From the NCBI GenBank assembly GCA_900618795.1, contig UYJD01000005.1, forward strand, positions 1,498,092 to 1,562,091: 64,000 bases of DNA, written 5' to 3'. Of this stretch, positions 29,780 through 40,878 are shown one piece after another. How positions within the stretch are numbered: position 1 is the stretch's first letter; the number at the start of each line of letters is the position of its first letter. The stretch is from Cyanodermella asteris. Taxonomy: Eukaryota; Ascomycota; Lecanoromycetes; Ostropales; Stictidaceae. A program made the translations under genes and the position numbers. Under the pieces are notes generated by a model. That model saw nothing but the letters and a program-made list of their open reading frames with translations. It made no database searches and had not been told where the DNA came from.

Positions 29780-32284
29780 ATGCCAGCCAAGCGGAAAGTC
29801 GTTGAGGCCGATGCTGAGGAGCGCCTGTCAAAGCGCTCTACTCCGGGTGTCGCCACCCCGCAAAGCATGGATAGCGACGGTTCTTTTGAGGACGAAGAGC
29901 CCGATGAGGAAGTATCCAAGGCCATCCAGAAGTTCTCTGCAGGTGGCAGAGGTAGAAGACCCAAGGGCAAGACGGCGACTGATAAGAAGAGGTTCGACAT
30001 CAATGCGACCTCCGATCTTCAGTTGAAGCCGGATCACAAGAACCGGCCTCTCTTCATCGACCCCGAGACTGCACATATCATTCTTGAAAGCTTTCATCCC
30101 CTCAATCAATATGCATCCGACTTCTTGACCTCCATCGCTGAGCCGCTCAGTCGGCCCACACACATCCACGAATATGCTTTGACGGCACATAGTCTTTACA
30201 CCGCAATGTCCGTAGGTTTGACTGTAAATGACATCTTCAACGGTCTGAATCGATTTCTGAAGACCCCTCTTCCAGAAAAGATTGTCGAGTTCATCAAGTC
30301 CAGCACATCTCAGTACGGCCGTGTCAAGTTGGTACTCAAGCACAACGAGTACTTTCTCGAAACAACCGATGCTGCGATTCTGCAGACGTTGTTGAGGAAT
30401 CCTACCATTGCAAAACTTGGCCTGGAAGCCGGCGGTATCACTACCGAGATTGCGCCAACAGGGGGCGCGACGGTCATTCCTGGTACGAGTGATGCCGCTG
30501 GCATGAAACAGGCTGCGAATCCACAAAAATCCGTCGAGAAGGAAGACCGCCCCAAGTCAGCCGGCTCGGACACTTCGAGCAATGCTGCAGCCAACGAGAC
30601 CGACGAGCTCATGGAAGCACTTCGTGCGGACGACGAGGACGATGGCGACGAAGAGGAGCTCACCGTACATTCTTTGAAGGTCCCAAAGGACAACGTAGAA
30701 GAGCTTACGAAACAATGTCTTACCATGGGCTTTCCCCTACTCGAAGAGTACGACTTCCGCAATGATGAGATCAACCCGAAACTAGAAATCGATCTCAAGC
30801 CTGGCACAAAGATCAGAGATTATCAGGAAAAGAGCCTGGGCAAAATGTTTGGCAACGGTCGTGCGCGAAGTGGGATCATCGTCCTGCCCTGTGGTGCTGG
30901 AAAGACTTTGGTTGGCGTCACAGCGGCCTGCACGATCAGGCGAAGTGTGGTCGTCCTGTGCAACAGTGAGATGTCTGTGATCCAATGGAGACAGGAATTC
31001 CTGAAGTGGTCAAACATCAACCCTGAAGATATCGCTGTATTCACCTCTGGAAACAAGCAACGATTTCCGCGAAAGGCTGGTATCATCGTTTGTACCTATC
31101 AGATTATCGGTTTCAAGGGGAAGCGTGCTCACGACACGCAGAAGATGCTGGATTTTCTCACCAGCCGAGAGTGGGGACTGATGATCCTAGACGAGGTGCA
31201 TATTGCTCCAGCACAGGTTTTCCGCAAGGTCGGCAGCACCATTTCCAGCCACTGCAAGCTTGGCCTGACTGCCACGCTGTTACGTGAGGACGACAAGATC
31301 ACGGACTTGAACTTCTTGGTAGGACCCAAGTTGTATGAGGCTAATTGGATGGAACTTTCGAACCAGGGCCACATTGCTCGAGTACAATGTGCCGAGGTGT
31401 GGTGCCCGATGACCTCTGACTTTTATCAAGAATACCTGCGCGAGAAGACCAAGAAGAGAGGGCTTCTTTACATCATGAATCCACGCAAGCTTCAAGCAAC
31501 ACAATTCCTGATTGACTACCACGAGCGGCGTGGTGACAAGGTCATTGTCTTCTCAGATAACGTGTATGCCCTTGAGAGATATGCAACAAAACTGGGCAAA
31601 GCATTCATTTATGGAGAAACATCCCAGGCCGAACGTTTGAAGATTTTGGAGAACTTCCAACACAACGACCAAGTCAATACGGTCTTCTTGTCGAAGATTG
31701 GCGACACGTCACTCGACCTTCCAGAAGCCACCTGCCTCATTCAGATTTCATCCCATTACTCGTCCCGTAGGCAAGAGGCCCAGCGACTTGGTCGCATTCT
31801 CAGAGCCAAGCGTAGGAACGACGAGGGCTTCAATGCATTCTTTTACAGCCTGGTCTCGAAAGACACCGACGAAATGAAATACAGCTCCAAGCGTCAAGCT
31901 TTCCTGGTCGATCAAGGCTACGCTTTCAAAGTCATCACTCACCTGCAGGGCCTCGAGAAGATGCACGACTTGGCATATTCGACGGCAAGCGAACAGCGGG
32001 AGCTTCTTCAAGAGGTCCTACTCGCCAATGAAGATAAAGCAGACATCGAGAACGTTGCTGCCGATTCCCTGTACGGCCGAGCCGTGCAGCGCAGCAAAAG
32101 GAAGGGCGTCCGAAGAGCAGCTGGCACCCTCAGTGACCTCAGTGGCGGCCAGGGCATGGCGTATATCGAGACCAACAAGAGCAGAAACAAGGAGCTAAAG
32201 AAGAAGGGCAAGACACTACAAGAACAACTGAGGGGCGCAAGAGCCAGGGAGAAGAAGGCCCAAAAGGACATGATGGAGAAGTAA
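29780..32284 (+). CDS. SSL2: TFIIH helicase subunit Ssl2 / XPB (Rad25, ERCC3)
   Basis: Single exon, 834 residues, close to yeast Ssl2 (843). This 3'-5' DNA translocase of TFIIH opens promoters for RNA polymerase II and unwinds DNA in nucleotide excision repair. After an acidic, nuclear-type N-terminus comes the damage-recognition-like domain with [19 protein letters not shown]. The helicase core shows Walker A CGAGKT (about 372-377), Walker B DEVH (about 471-474), motif [11 protein letters not shown] and motif [10 protein letters not shown] (about 667-674). A Lys/Arg-rich C-terminus follows. The ATG context (ccgcaATGcc) and the absence of upstream in-frame ATG support the start. All helicase motifs appear intact. 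Confidence 0.98.
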   Translation: MPAKRKVVEADAEERLSKRSTPGVATPQSMDSDGSFEDEEPDEEVSKAIQKFSAGGRGRRPKGKTATDKKRFDINATSDLQLKPDHKNRPLFIDPETAHIILESFHPLNQYASDFLTSIAEPLSRPTHIHEYALTAHSLYTAMSVGLTVNDIFNGLNRFLKTPLPEKIVEFIKSSTSQYGRVKLVLKHNEYFLETTDAAILQTLLRNPTIAKLGLEAGGITTEIAPTGGATVIPGTSDAAGMKQAANPQKSVEKEDRPKSAGSDTSSNAAANETDELMEALRADDEDDGDEEELTVHSLKVPKDNVEELTKQCLTMGFPLLEEYDFRNDEINPKLEIDLKPGTKIRDYQEKSLGKMFGNGRARSGIIVLPCGAGKTLVGVTAACTIRRSVVVLCNSEMSVIQWRQEFLKWSNINPEDIAVFTSGNKQRFPRKAGIIVCTYQIIGFKGKRAHDTQKMLDFLTSREWGLMILDEVHIAPAQVFRKVGSTISSHCKLGLTATLLREDDKITDLNFLVGPKLYEANWMELSNQGHIARVQCAEVWCPMTSDFYQEYLREKTKKRGLLYIMNPRKLQATQFLIDYHERRGDKVIVFSDNVYALERYATKLGKAFIYGETSQAERLKILENFQHNDQVNTVFLSKIGDTSLDLPEATCLIQISSHYSSRRQEAQRLGRILRAKRRNDEGFNAFFYSLVSKDTDEMKYSSKRQAFLVDQGYAFKVITHLQGLEKMHDLAYSTASEQRELLQEVLLANEDKADIENVAADSLYGRAVQRSKRKGVRRAAGTLSDLSGGQGMAYIETNKSRNKELKKKGKTLQEQLRGARAREKKAQKDMMEK

Positions 32285-32707
32285 GCCTATAATGGTTCTA
32301 CGCGACTTTTACTCTCGGCGTCCTGAACTCGGGTCTCGGTGCTCAAACGAGATGTGAAAAGACTTGAGAATGTTGGAATAGTCACACTGAGCGGCCATAA
32401 TGCGAGGCAGTCGAGTGAATTCACGGGTCCGCATCTGCAGCTTTGCAATGCATGAATTTATCTCACAGTTATTTCAAGACTTCTTTTCCTTGTGCACATT
32501 GTATGAAAGGACCTGACCTTGGCCATACATTGCTACACTTTTAGTGTGCAAGTCAGATATACTTCTGTCCTTTTAGCCATGCCCAGCCGGGTAGATAACA
32601 AGGGTAAGCGAGTTCATACCCAGATAGGAAACCCAAGTCCTGCTCGCAAGAATACGACAGCCGGATAACAGCAAAAGAAAGCTACAGGCAATATGCGAGA
32701 CAGATGC
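32285..32707. other. Intergenic, no gene seen
   Basis: 3' flank of SSL2; T-rich stretches near 32470-32500. No gene until the 5S rRNA. Confidence 0.5.
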
Positions 32708-32717
32708 AAAAAGCAAA
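32708..32717 (-). terminator. Pol III terminator of the 5S rRNA gene
   Basis: Reading the minus strand, three further T residues, then G, C and five T residues directly follow the mature 3' end, a standard RNA polymerase III stop signal. Confidence 0.8.
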
Positions 32718-32836
32718 ACATACAACAGCGAGGATTCCCCAGTGGTCACCCACCTGAGTACTAACTTGCCGGTCTGTAGCTTAGATATGGCAGAGCGGAC
32801 GGGATGCCTCGTTCTCTACAGTCTGTGGTCGTATGT
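32718..32836 (-). rRNA. 5S ribosomal RNA, solitary copy
   Basis: 119 nt on the minus strand. Helix I is intact: ACATACGAC at the 5' end pairs with GTTGTATGT at the 3' end. The conserved loop elements of fungal 5S are visible: CCCGTCCGCTCTGCCAT, the box C-like GGTGGGTGACCAC region, and helix II arms CTGTAG / CTACAG that pair with each other. Compared with textbook ascomycete 5S the helix II sequence is changed on both arms, keeping pairing. Dispersed single 5S genes are normal in Pezizomycotina. Internal promoter elements appear present, so it is probably expressed. Confidence 0.94.
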
Positions 32837-33027
32837 GGTTGAATGGAGCAGTCTAGGTAAATATATAGCCCAGCAATTGTGTCGGTATAAGGAGTCAGTC
32901 AGCAGAAACCCCAGATTGACACTTCAGGGGCCATGGGCGGCTGCTATATTTCACCCTCATAAAGGCAGAAACCAACTTTGCTAAAGCGGTGCGAATCGTT
33001 CAAGCTGGCCAACGGTCATCTGATTAG

Positions 33028-34616
33028 TCATTTCTCAGACTTGTCCAAGGCCACCTCAACCACCTCTCCATCACTGCTCGATTGAGCGCCGTCCACCGAC
33101 CAGTCGTCAAACTGATCGCAGACCCTCATATAAGCCGGTACGCAATTCACGCAGACGGCGTACGACAACGACACAACATAGAACGCCAACGGCACCACAA
33201 AGGCGATCCTCGTGCTATGCAGCGAGTCCGCCGCAGCACCCAAAATGAAAGGCACAACCGCACCCCCGGACACGGCCGCCACGATCAATCCCGACCCACG
33301 CTTCGTGTGCTCGCCCAGGCCACGAATTCCGAGAGCGACGATGCTGGGAAAGATGATTGACTCGAAGAAGAAGACAAGGAACAGCATTGCCAGACCTGTG
33401 TTCTCGCCCTTTGCAATTGCGGGGATGATGAAGACGATGATTGCGACTGAGTAGATGAGGAAGATGATACGGGGTCGGACGTATTTCATCAGGATGGCGC
33501 CGGCGAAGCGGCCTGCGGTGAAGGTTCCTTGTACACCGGCGAGGAATTGAGAGCCGGCAACTGAGCTGGTTCCAGGCCGGCTTTCGACGACGTAGTTGAT
33601 GAAGTAGCCGGCGATGGCCACTTGGGCACCCACGTAACAGAACTGGGCGATTGCGGCGTGAAAGAGACGGTACTGCTTGCGGAAGGGCTTGGGCGCGGTG
33701 ACGTGCCGGCTCTGCTCGATCTGGAACTGCATATCGGCGTCGGTGATTTCAGGAATTGGTGAGCTAGATCAAGAGTCAGTGCGAGCTTGAAAGTCAGACG
33801 TCCGCTCAGACTCACAAGAAGAAGCACACGGCGAGAGCGAACACGAAGCATGCCACCGCGAGGTAGGTCCATTGAACGTTCTGAATCGATGCTGGGTCCT
33901 CGGGATTCACGTTGAAGAATGCGTAGGAGCCAATGATAGGGGCAACGACAGTGCCAATGCCATTGAAGGCCTGCGAAAGGTTGATGCGAATCTCGGCGTA
34001 CTTTGGAGGCCCGCATACTGAAAATCATCAGCACTCAACAGCAAAGCAATCTCCGTACAAGTGGACTCACCTGCGATGTAGGGATTCGCGGCAGTCTCAA
34101 GAGACCCCAGACCATTACCGATAATGAATATGGCCGCGCAAAAACCGCCAAACGAGCGATTCAGCAAGGTCGGCCACGCAATGAGCGCGCCGACACCGTA
34201 AAGAAAAAGACCCCAAATGAACACGGCCTTGTATCCCCAGCGACGTAAAATGTAGTTGGCGTGTCCAAGTGCTGCGAGAATGTAACTTCCAAAGTAGGCA
34301 GCTTGCAAGCCTGCAGACCTGGCACGACTGATACCTAGGGTCTCCTGGAAATGCTTGTTCAGAGTATCGAGCAAGCCATATGAAAAGCCCTGTCTATGGT
34401 CAGCTAAACGCTTTTGATGCAAAATATCGCGAAATGTGACCAGTCCTGCCTGTGGAATTCAAGAGGAATGGCGCGAAAGATACGTACCCAGAGAAAGAAG
34501 AGTAAGGTGACCAAGCACAATGGCAGAATTGATTGACGAAGCGTGAGATTCGCAGCAGTCGTTGTGCCATTGGGAGCTCTTAGACGGGTGGCAATGCCTT
34601 GACCAATTGAAGGCAT
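33028..34616 (-). CDS. FucP-type major facilitator sugar transporter
   Basis: Four exons: 34616-34488, 34389-34071, 34017-33816, 33763-33028; 461 residues. Introns are 98, 53 and 52 bp with GT..AG ends; the first has GCTGAC before the acceptor. Twelve hydrophobic segments are visible. The family hallmark FFLWGFSYGLLDTLNKHFQ is created across the first splice junction, and the second helix pair has AGLQAAYFGSYILAALGHA. GNGLGSLETAANPYIA (helix 4-5) is another signature of the L-fucose:H+ symporter / glucose-galactose transporter group. The C-terminus is short, acidic and cytosolic. It likely imports a hexose or deoxyhexose across the plasma membrane; the exact sugar is not readable. No sugar-catabolism genes are adjacent. 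Confidence 0.9.
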
Positions 34617-36289
34617 GTTGCACGCGACACAGTTAACAAGCTGCAGGAGTTGACGAGTGCTGTTTAACCAGCAACATGATTCACACGGCCTGCAAGGTAG
34701 GAATATATACGTTGACTCTGATCAAACAAATTCGCGGCACGTTCTGCTCTGCAGCACTGCCTCGAATCCCCGCATTCCTGGGCTATTGCCCAAACTTGGC
34801 ATCGAATCCTCCCCAGAACTGCTCGAAGTCCAAGCTCGCTTCGTCTTTGCTGGAACAGACAATACAGACTAGGCAGCCCAGGTACGGCACAAACATCATC
34901 CATAATCGTACGCGTACTTCGATGTGTCCAATCGCTTCTAGCATGATGAGTTGCGGAGCTGAGCGCATACAAGCCATTCGCTCATTCGTTTGAGCGCCCA
35001 AAACGGCTTTATGACATTGATACAATTGAGTGGATTCGGAGAGCTCTTGCCACAGTGTACAAAATGGACCATGATGTCTCTTCGGTCTGAAGCGCATCGC
35101 GCCATATAGCGGAACAAATAACATTGGAAGCACACAGACAGCCATGTGTACGAGCACCGCATCGCCAAACATCACATGGGGGGACCAGCACAGCGCGATA
35201 CCAACGAGAAATCAATCCCTTCGATACTACGGAGCAAGTGCAGGTATTGCCGCCATGCACAGTGAGATACGAAAGTGGCCGATACGTACCACGGTTATTG
35301 ACTTCTCGGCACTCGGCCAAGTCTCCGCATACAGCAAATAGAGGTTGTAATGACGATCGTCAGTTTTATCCCGCAGGATGGCTTGTCTGTGAACACGTGC
35401 GCCACTCCTTCTAGTGCCCATCTAGAAGTCGATCGAAGGCTTGGAGGCTCCACGGGGAAGTGAGGATGTATCGTGGAGAGTGCTCAGACAGGGATTGAAG
35501 TCCATTGGCATGTCTTGGCTGTCTTCGCCTCATTACGTGACATTCCCCACACGTCGACGCCATGGCTAAACCAGCTGCAATCCGGGCAGCTGCTTGCTTT
35601 GAGCATGGCAAATGTGGCTTGTATTGATGACGGCTCTGCAATGGAGTAAGGAATCGTTTTCCGAATGGTGGGCCGGCCTGAGGTTATGTTGAGACAGTAG
35701 AGATTGACTTTGTGGCTTTGATGGCAGCTCTCTCGGTGCAATCGAGGCAATTTGGCTGAAGAATCCACGAGTCCCAGCTGAATCGAGTAGAACTTAGCCA
35801 GGTTTGTTGGCTCAACAAGCCGGCTTTAGAGTTGAAGAACAGATGCCGACATGTAAAAGCGTGGTTGATGCGCCTTGAGCCTCACGACTGCGCGACTCTA
35901 CATGGGCTACTTTCGCGGTCAATGGTCACGCACAGTCTTTCCTTAACCCATTGGCGAGCAGCAATGTATACAATCATCATGCGCAAACACGGTGGTAGGC
36001 AGTGTCTCGCGGAAATGTGCGAGGTTCACCTTGGCCGGCCGACAGTCGGGCGAAGGAACGATTTTCCGAGGCTTGTTAGCGATTCGGTCTTCTGCCCACT
36101 TTCGATTTACTTTTCTTGGAGGTATGTAGTCGTCAATTGGAGCTATGTAAACCTCACGAGTACCCATCTTCATATGGTTAGTCAAACGATACTTGATCGT
36201 TCATCTGCACACGAACGCAGCCAAGTACCGCCAGCCAGGCCTGAACATGATTCACCCACGCGGCTGAGAATTGACTACTAGAGTATGCT
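34617..36289. other. Long intergenic region, no supported gene
   Basis: About 1.7 kb. Reading frames of up to 150 codons exist on both strands (for example 34783-35175 minus, 35832-36281 plus), but they overlap, lack recognisable motifs or plausible splice extensions, and resemble chance frames. It holds promoter sequence of the transporter and the 3' flank of the broken methyltransferase. Confidence 0.5.
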
Positions 36290-37509
36290 TCAAGGCAGCA
36301 TAACCTCGATGACCGACTCTGGCGAAGCGGCAACCGACCAGAACTTCGTCACCTTCAAGCCTGCGTTCTCAATGACACTGGTCCACTCATCCGCACTCCT
36401 CTCCTTCGCCCCAAAACTCATCATCATGGTCAAGTCGCCAACAGGAATCCGCGGGTGCCCGTTCTTCGGTACGACAACATGCTCGTGGATCAAAATCTTT
36501 GAATACCCCCTTTCCATAGCGCCGGCAACATTGCGCAGGATCTCGACAGCTTGTGCATCCGACCAGTCGTGCAGTACGCAATGCAGGTAAAATAGGCCCG
36601 TGCACCTTGTTCCGGCTGCGGCTTGAAGAAGTCTATGGCTTGTGTTTCAATGGGTGCCTGGACTTGCGCTTTCTCGATAACGTGGGGTAAGTCTTGGAGT
36701 ATCAGGGCGCCCTTCGACGTGGAGGGAAAGAGTTTGCGGACGCTTTCGAGGTCATGCCCGACGCCGCCAGCGACGTCGACGACGACTGCACGGTCTGTTT
36801 TGGCGTCGGTGAACAGTTGATCGACAGGGTAGGTCTCGGTCCAGGGCTCCTTGGACGTTCCAAAGGCGGTCATGCAGCGGTTGAAAGCATCGGCCAGTTC
36901 GGGCTTTCTGGCGAGGAAAGAGAAGAAGTCCTCTCCTTCCAGCCACTCAGCTGTCGGACACTCGCCTGGGTGAGATGGCCCTTTGTAGTTGTGCTTGGCG
37001 AGGTAGCTTGGCAGTGTGCTGTAAAGGGGCTGGTGAAACTGCTCCAGGAAAGTGTACGTGTACGGAATCAGCGGGCCACCCAGGCTGCGGCTGAAGTCGG
37101 TCAACTCGTAAATATCACCATCATCGACCTCTGTGATGAAATGCTGGCCAGCAAGGAGTCGAAGAATACGCTCTAATTCCAATTAGCATCTATAAGATCA
37201 AGAACCAAGCAACATACTTAACAAGACAGGATCAAACAAAGTGAGTGCTGCTAACTCAGCGGTTGTAGAGGGCTTTCCAGATCGCTCCCCGACCCATTTG
37301 ACCCAGAGCTTTGCATCAATGAGAGATTTGATCATGCCCTTGGTGAGCGGCTCCGCCCAAACGTGATCAAGCACAACCTCCTATGGAGTCTGAACACGTC
37401 TCACGGCAGCAAGGAGCGCAAGATAGACCTTGGCCCTGTCCCCATCGTTGCTGAAGCCACCCTTCTCAATGCTGTTCAGCGTAGCAACGAGCTGGTCTGC
37501 AGAGTTCAT
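36290..37509 (-). pseudogene. Broken SAM-dependent O-methyltransferase gene (PF00891 type)
   Basis: From the ATG at 37509 the minus strand encodes a typical fungal O-methyltransferase. It has a helical dimerisation domain (KVYLALLAAVRR, then VVLDHVWAEPLTKGMIKSL), a winged-helix part (GKPSTTAELAAL), a 45-bp intron (37217-37173, branch GCTAAT), the SAM-binding motif VVVDVAGGVGHD, the YLHCVLHDWSD motif with the catalytic-type His, and a C-terminal SVIEVMLP. Two lesions interrupt it. An in-frame TAG lies at 37383-37381 (codon 43). A single base is missing in the T run (A run 36589-36592 on plus), which puts the HDWSD part in another frame. The TAG could derive from CAG or TGG by a C-to-T change on one strand, as RIP would make. 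The TATA box upstream is still present. The enzyme is probably inactive. Confidence 0.85.
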
Positions 37510-37589
37510 GGTGATAAGAAAGATGATGAATAAACTTCGCCTCTAGAAAAGGTGTAGCATGCAAGCCTTGACCCGGGGTAGCAAAGCGT

Positions 37590-37597
37590 CGCTATAT
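37590..37597 (-). promoter_or_regulatory. TATA box of the broken O-methyltransferase gene
   Basis: TATATAG on the minus strand, about 85 bases before the ATG at 37509. A good position for a fungal TATA element; it shows that the promoter has not decayed much. Confidence 0.4.
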
Positions 37598-38316
37598 ACA
37601 CACTACAGTGCTCAGCCGCAGGCGGTCAATGTGACGGTCTTGCTTGTGGTCGCGAACAGGTCCTGGTCTCAGCTGGCCAGCCTCACCATCTAATCGATGG
37701 GGCCCCTCAAACGTGCCAGAGGCCTGACCATTCGAAGTGGCCCGGCGTCTACTGGCGCCAGCTTTGGTGGCATGAGTACTGGCACTTCGACTGCATTGGC
37801 TAGATCATGGCCAGCGGTCGCAGATCTGTTGTTGTAGACTTCCGTTGTCAGTACGGCTCCTCTTGATAGACCGAGATGGGCTCCGAAGGACAGCTTTCGC
37901 TTGAGCGACCATAGGTCCTGCAACGTTTTCTGAGTTACAAATCGAGATGTCACAACACATTAATACTGAAGTATAGATTATACTTCAAGCTAACCAATGC
38001 ACCCGTGACATGGACAGGGTAGAATTCTGGGGCACATTGGCTGAGAACCACGGACGTTCAGTTCCAGCAGTCACTGACGAGCAATATGGACACCGAAGAC
38101 ATTCTGCAATGAAAGGTGTCTTAAAGCGCTCCATGATGAGATTGGGTGTGTTTAGGACAAGCCTACCTAAAGTTGTGGATGCCGAAAGCGACCCCTTGTT
38201 CGCGATGACCGACGCGTGCGCGTTTCCCCAGAAACGTCGACATTTGGGGCACACTTGGCCCTCTCCCGGTCTGATGCCCGCCTCACCTTTGGCCGTCGGA
38301 CGTGTCAGCATCGGCA
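37598..38316. other. Intergenic, no gene seen
   Basis: Between the methyltransferase promoter and the RCE1 start, two divergent genes. No supported coding region; a frame at 37985-38437 minus overlaps the RCE1 5' end and is regarded as chance. Confidence 0.45.
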
Positions 38317-39516
38317 ATGGACCTCCTTCGCCGTATGCGTGAGTCGTGGCCGTACGGCAAAGCAAAAGGTGGTGCATATTCGACCCCATCGTGGATGATG
38401 CTGCTGAAACTGACACCCAATACAGGGCAGCCACCACCTCTTTCCACCAACTTCGCCATCGTTTTGTCGATAATATTCACCATTGCCTATGTTGCTCCGT
38501 TCTATCTGTCACCGACGACCCGGCCATCGCGGACGATCTCGAGAGACTCGCCCGTCGTCATCAAAGCTCGCGTCCGGACCGTTCTTCTCTCGTGCGCTGT
38601 GAGCACGGTAATCACCGCGTTCATCCTCTCCACCACAGCTCACCTGCCATGGCATGAGATTCTCCATTTGCTCGGCCTCTATCCGGTGTCATTTTCAGCC
38701 ATCGCTGGTCCATTGGCGCTATGGACGACACTATATGCCGCTCCTTTGTACGAGTACATCATCGTCGAAGAGGCCTGGCGCAGCTACTCTGCCAGCCCCA
38801 AACTCCTCCTCTCCCGACTCTCCTCACCCATCGGGTTCCGCAATTACGTTGCCGGCCCCTTCACCGAAGAGCTCCTCTTCCGCTCCCTTCTCATCCCTCT
38901 GAATCTCCTCACGCCTCAGGTCACGGAAGCATCCACCGGCTTGACCGGCATCCACTCCCGCCTCGTCCTCTTCACGACGCCCCTCTACTTTGGCGTCGCG
39001 CACGTGCACCATCTCTACGAGTTTCGGCTGACGCACCCGCACGTGCCGTTCGGCATCACTCTCGTTCAGACGTTGTTCCAGCTGTGTTTCACGACCGTCT
39101 TCGGTTGGTATGCGGCGTTCATCTTTCTGCGAACTGGCAGCTTGTGGGCGTGCGTTCTGACGCACGCCTTGTGCAATTGGATGGGCTTGCCGAGGGTGTG
39201 GGGTCGAGTCGAGAGGCCTCAGCAGTTGCAGACGAGATTTGATGCTGCGATGGTGCGGCCGAAAGCGCCGGTTGCGATGGGTCCGCCGAAGAATGAACCG
39301 GGTGCGTTGGGTAGAGAGGGACTGGCTGGGAGGGCGAGGAGTTCGAGCTATGTTCGGACCAGAAGCCAGGGTCAGCAGGCGGCGGTGGCTTACCAGCATC
39401 AGCAGAGCGTGGTTTGGACGGTTGTTTACTACGTGCTACTGTTTGCTGGCATGTACGGCTTTTATGTGGGCTTGTGGCCTTTGACGGAGAACTCTGGGCA
39501 ACTGGCACACATATAA
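38317..39516 (+). CDS. RCE1: CAAX prenyl protease 2 (Rce1)
   Basis: ER-membrane glutamate-type endopeptidase that removes the -AAX tripeptide from farnesylated or geranylgeranylated Ras, Rho and a-type pheromone proteins. It starts at the ATG at 38317. I favour splicing of an 87-bp intron at 38339-38425 (gtgagt..CTGAC..acag), giving 370 residues and joining MDLLRRMR to QPPPLSTNFAIVLS, the usual Rce1 N-terminus. The stretch has no stop and is a multiple of three, so unspliced translation (399 residues) is also possible. The ABI/CAAX motifs are all there: FTEELLFRS with the catalytic Glu pair, FGVAHVHHLYE, and LTHALCNWMG (HxxxN). Seven or eight membrane helices are visible. A basic, Gln-rich segment precedes the last helix. 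Confidence 0.93.
   Translation: MDLLRRMRESWPYGKAKGGAYSTPSWMMLLKLTPNTGQPPPLSTNFAIVLSIIFTIAYVAPFYLSPTTRPSRTISRDSPVVIKARVRTVLLSCAVSTVITAFILSTTAHLPWHEILHLLGLYPVSFSAIAGPLALWTTLYAAPLYEYIIVEEAWRSYSASPKLLLSRLSSPIGFRNYVAGPFTEELLFRSLLIPLNLLTPQVTEASTGLTGIHSRLVLFTTPLYFGVAHVHHLYEFRLTHPHVPFGITLVQTLFQLCFTTVFGWYAAFIFLRTGSLWACVLTHALCNWMGLPRVWGRVERPQQLQTRFDAAMVRPKAPVAMGPPKNEPGALGREGLAGRARSSSYVRTRSQGQQAAVAYQHQQSVVWTVVYYVLLFAGMYGFYVGLWPLTENSGQLAHI
38339..38425 (+). other. Probable in-frame 87-bp intron of RCE1
   Basis: Donor gtgagt, branch CTGAC about 15 bases before acceptor acag. Length divisible by three and no stop codon, so retention inserts 29 residues near the N-terminus instead of ending translation. 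Confidence 0.65.
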
Positions 39517-39751
39517 GAGACAGTTGACTCGCATGTCCGAGACTAGAGCTCGCCTCTCGTCCTGTTGCAACTCTTGCTGTCTCTAGGTGGCGAATTGTCT
39601 GCACTTTTGCGCACGGAGCTGGACAAATGTCATGCATATTTCAGGAGCGGTGAAAAATGCTGTTTAATTTTCAGTAGATTGACTTTGTCTATGTGCCAGA
39701 CCATCGCGCTCACCGTGGCCTAAACCAGCAGCTACCATTCACACCTTGCGT

Positions 39752-40878
39752 TTAAACAAAGCTTGATCCAGCAGTCTCTTTAATCACATCCCAGACCTTC
39801 TGCACGGCCTGAACAAGACTATCTGGCAGTGGGCCCCCGACCGAGGCCTTCAGAGAGACGGCGATTTGCTCCTTGGAACTCGCACCGATGAGAATCGCAT
39901 CCTGATCTCCGAGTGGAGAGTGGTGCAGCTGCCATCTGAGCGCGACTTCCATCCTGGACAAACCAGCCTGCTCGCACGTAGCAGTGTAGTCCTTGAGTGC
40001 CGCGAGGTTCTTCTCCTGGAGATACCTGCCGGCCAGGAACGGAATTTCTGCAAAGTGAGAACCTTTCTCTGGGTTCATAATGTCGTCCAAGCTAAATTGT
40101 GAGTCAGTAATGAGGAAGAAAAGTAGGCTTTGTGGGTAACGACTTACTCCTTCACCAGTAAGCCGTGTGCCAGGGGCCCGAAGCCGACAAAGCTCATCCC
40201 TAAGCTCTTCAGTTTGGGGAATAACTCAGCTTCGCTGCTGCGCATCAGGATGTTGTAGCCACCCTGGTAGACCGTCGGCAGAACCCATCCCTCGCGTTTG
40301 CAGATGTCGTATATCTGCTGTACCTCCTCCGGCGGCAAGTTACAAACCCCAAAGCGCTCAAACTTGCCCTCCTTGTACAGAGTGTTGAAAGCCCTGGCTT
40401 GCTCCTCGAAAGGCGTATCACGATCGGGCCCATGGATGTAGTAGATGTCGACTTTGTCCTGTTTCAGCGCAGCCAGCGACGCGTTGCAGTTGGCGATGAT
40501 GTTGACGTACGTGAGCGTGCCTGGCATGAAACCGGGCGCTTTGGTCGAGACGATGAATCGATCGCTGGCCCTGACCTCGCCGAGAAGCTCTTCGGAGCGG
40601 CCGCCGCTGTAGATGCGGGCGGTGTCAATCTCCTTGACGCCGTATTCTTGTAGAACGTCGAGGAAGCCGGTCACGTTTTCGGCGGTCGAGAGGCCGACGG
40701 ATCCGCCCATGGGCGAGCTGCCCATGAGGCCAACTTGGACCTTCACCATTTTGGAATCTGTGGCGTTTCGAAGAGTGTGAAGGGAGTTATGGGTGTTCCA
40801 AGCAGTGTATTTGAGACGAGGCGATGTGAAGAGTCGGGTGCTTGTATTGAGTTTCGGGAGAACAAACGATGAGGACAT
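39752..40878 (-). CDS. Aldo-keto reductase (AKR7/AKR8-like)
   Basis: Two exons, 40878-40148 and 40091-39752, with a 56-bp intron (gtaagt..tttag, branch CTGAC); 356 residues from the first ATG. The family core starts at a second in-frame ATG (40749) with VKVQVGLMGSSPMGG. Catalytic tetrad positions are visible: Asp and Tyr in EIDTARIYSGG, Lys in VSTKAP, His in YYIHGPD. NADPH-binding sequences GASSKEQI (near the C-terminus) are also present. The 43 residues before the second ATG are basic, Ser/Thr-rich and acidic-free until their end, so they could be a mitochondrial presequence or simply leader. It reduces aldehydes or ketones; relatives include pyridoxal reductase and aflatoxin-aldehyde reductase. 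Exact substrate unknown. Confidence 0.88.

Noticed and set aside
34783-35175. 130-codon minus-strand frame with hydrophobic start
   Set aside because: No family likeness and no plausible splice partners; three other frames overlap it.
37381-37404. A 24-base intron in the methyltransferase (gtgaga..catag) that would remove the in-frame TAG
   Set aside because: It has GT..AG ends and keeps frame, but 24 bases is far below the ~45-base minimum seen in the other genes here and it has no branch site; a stop codon is the simpler reading.
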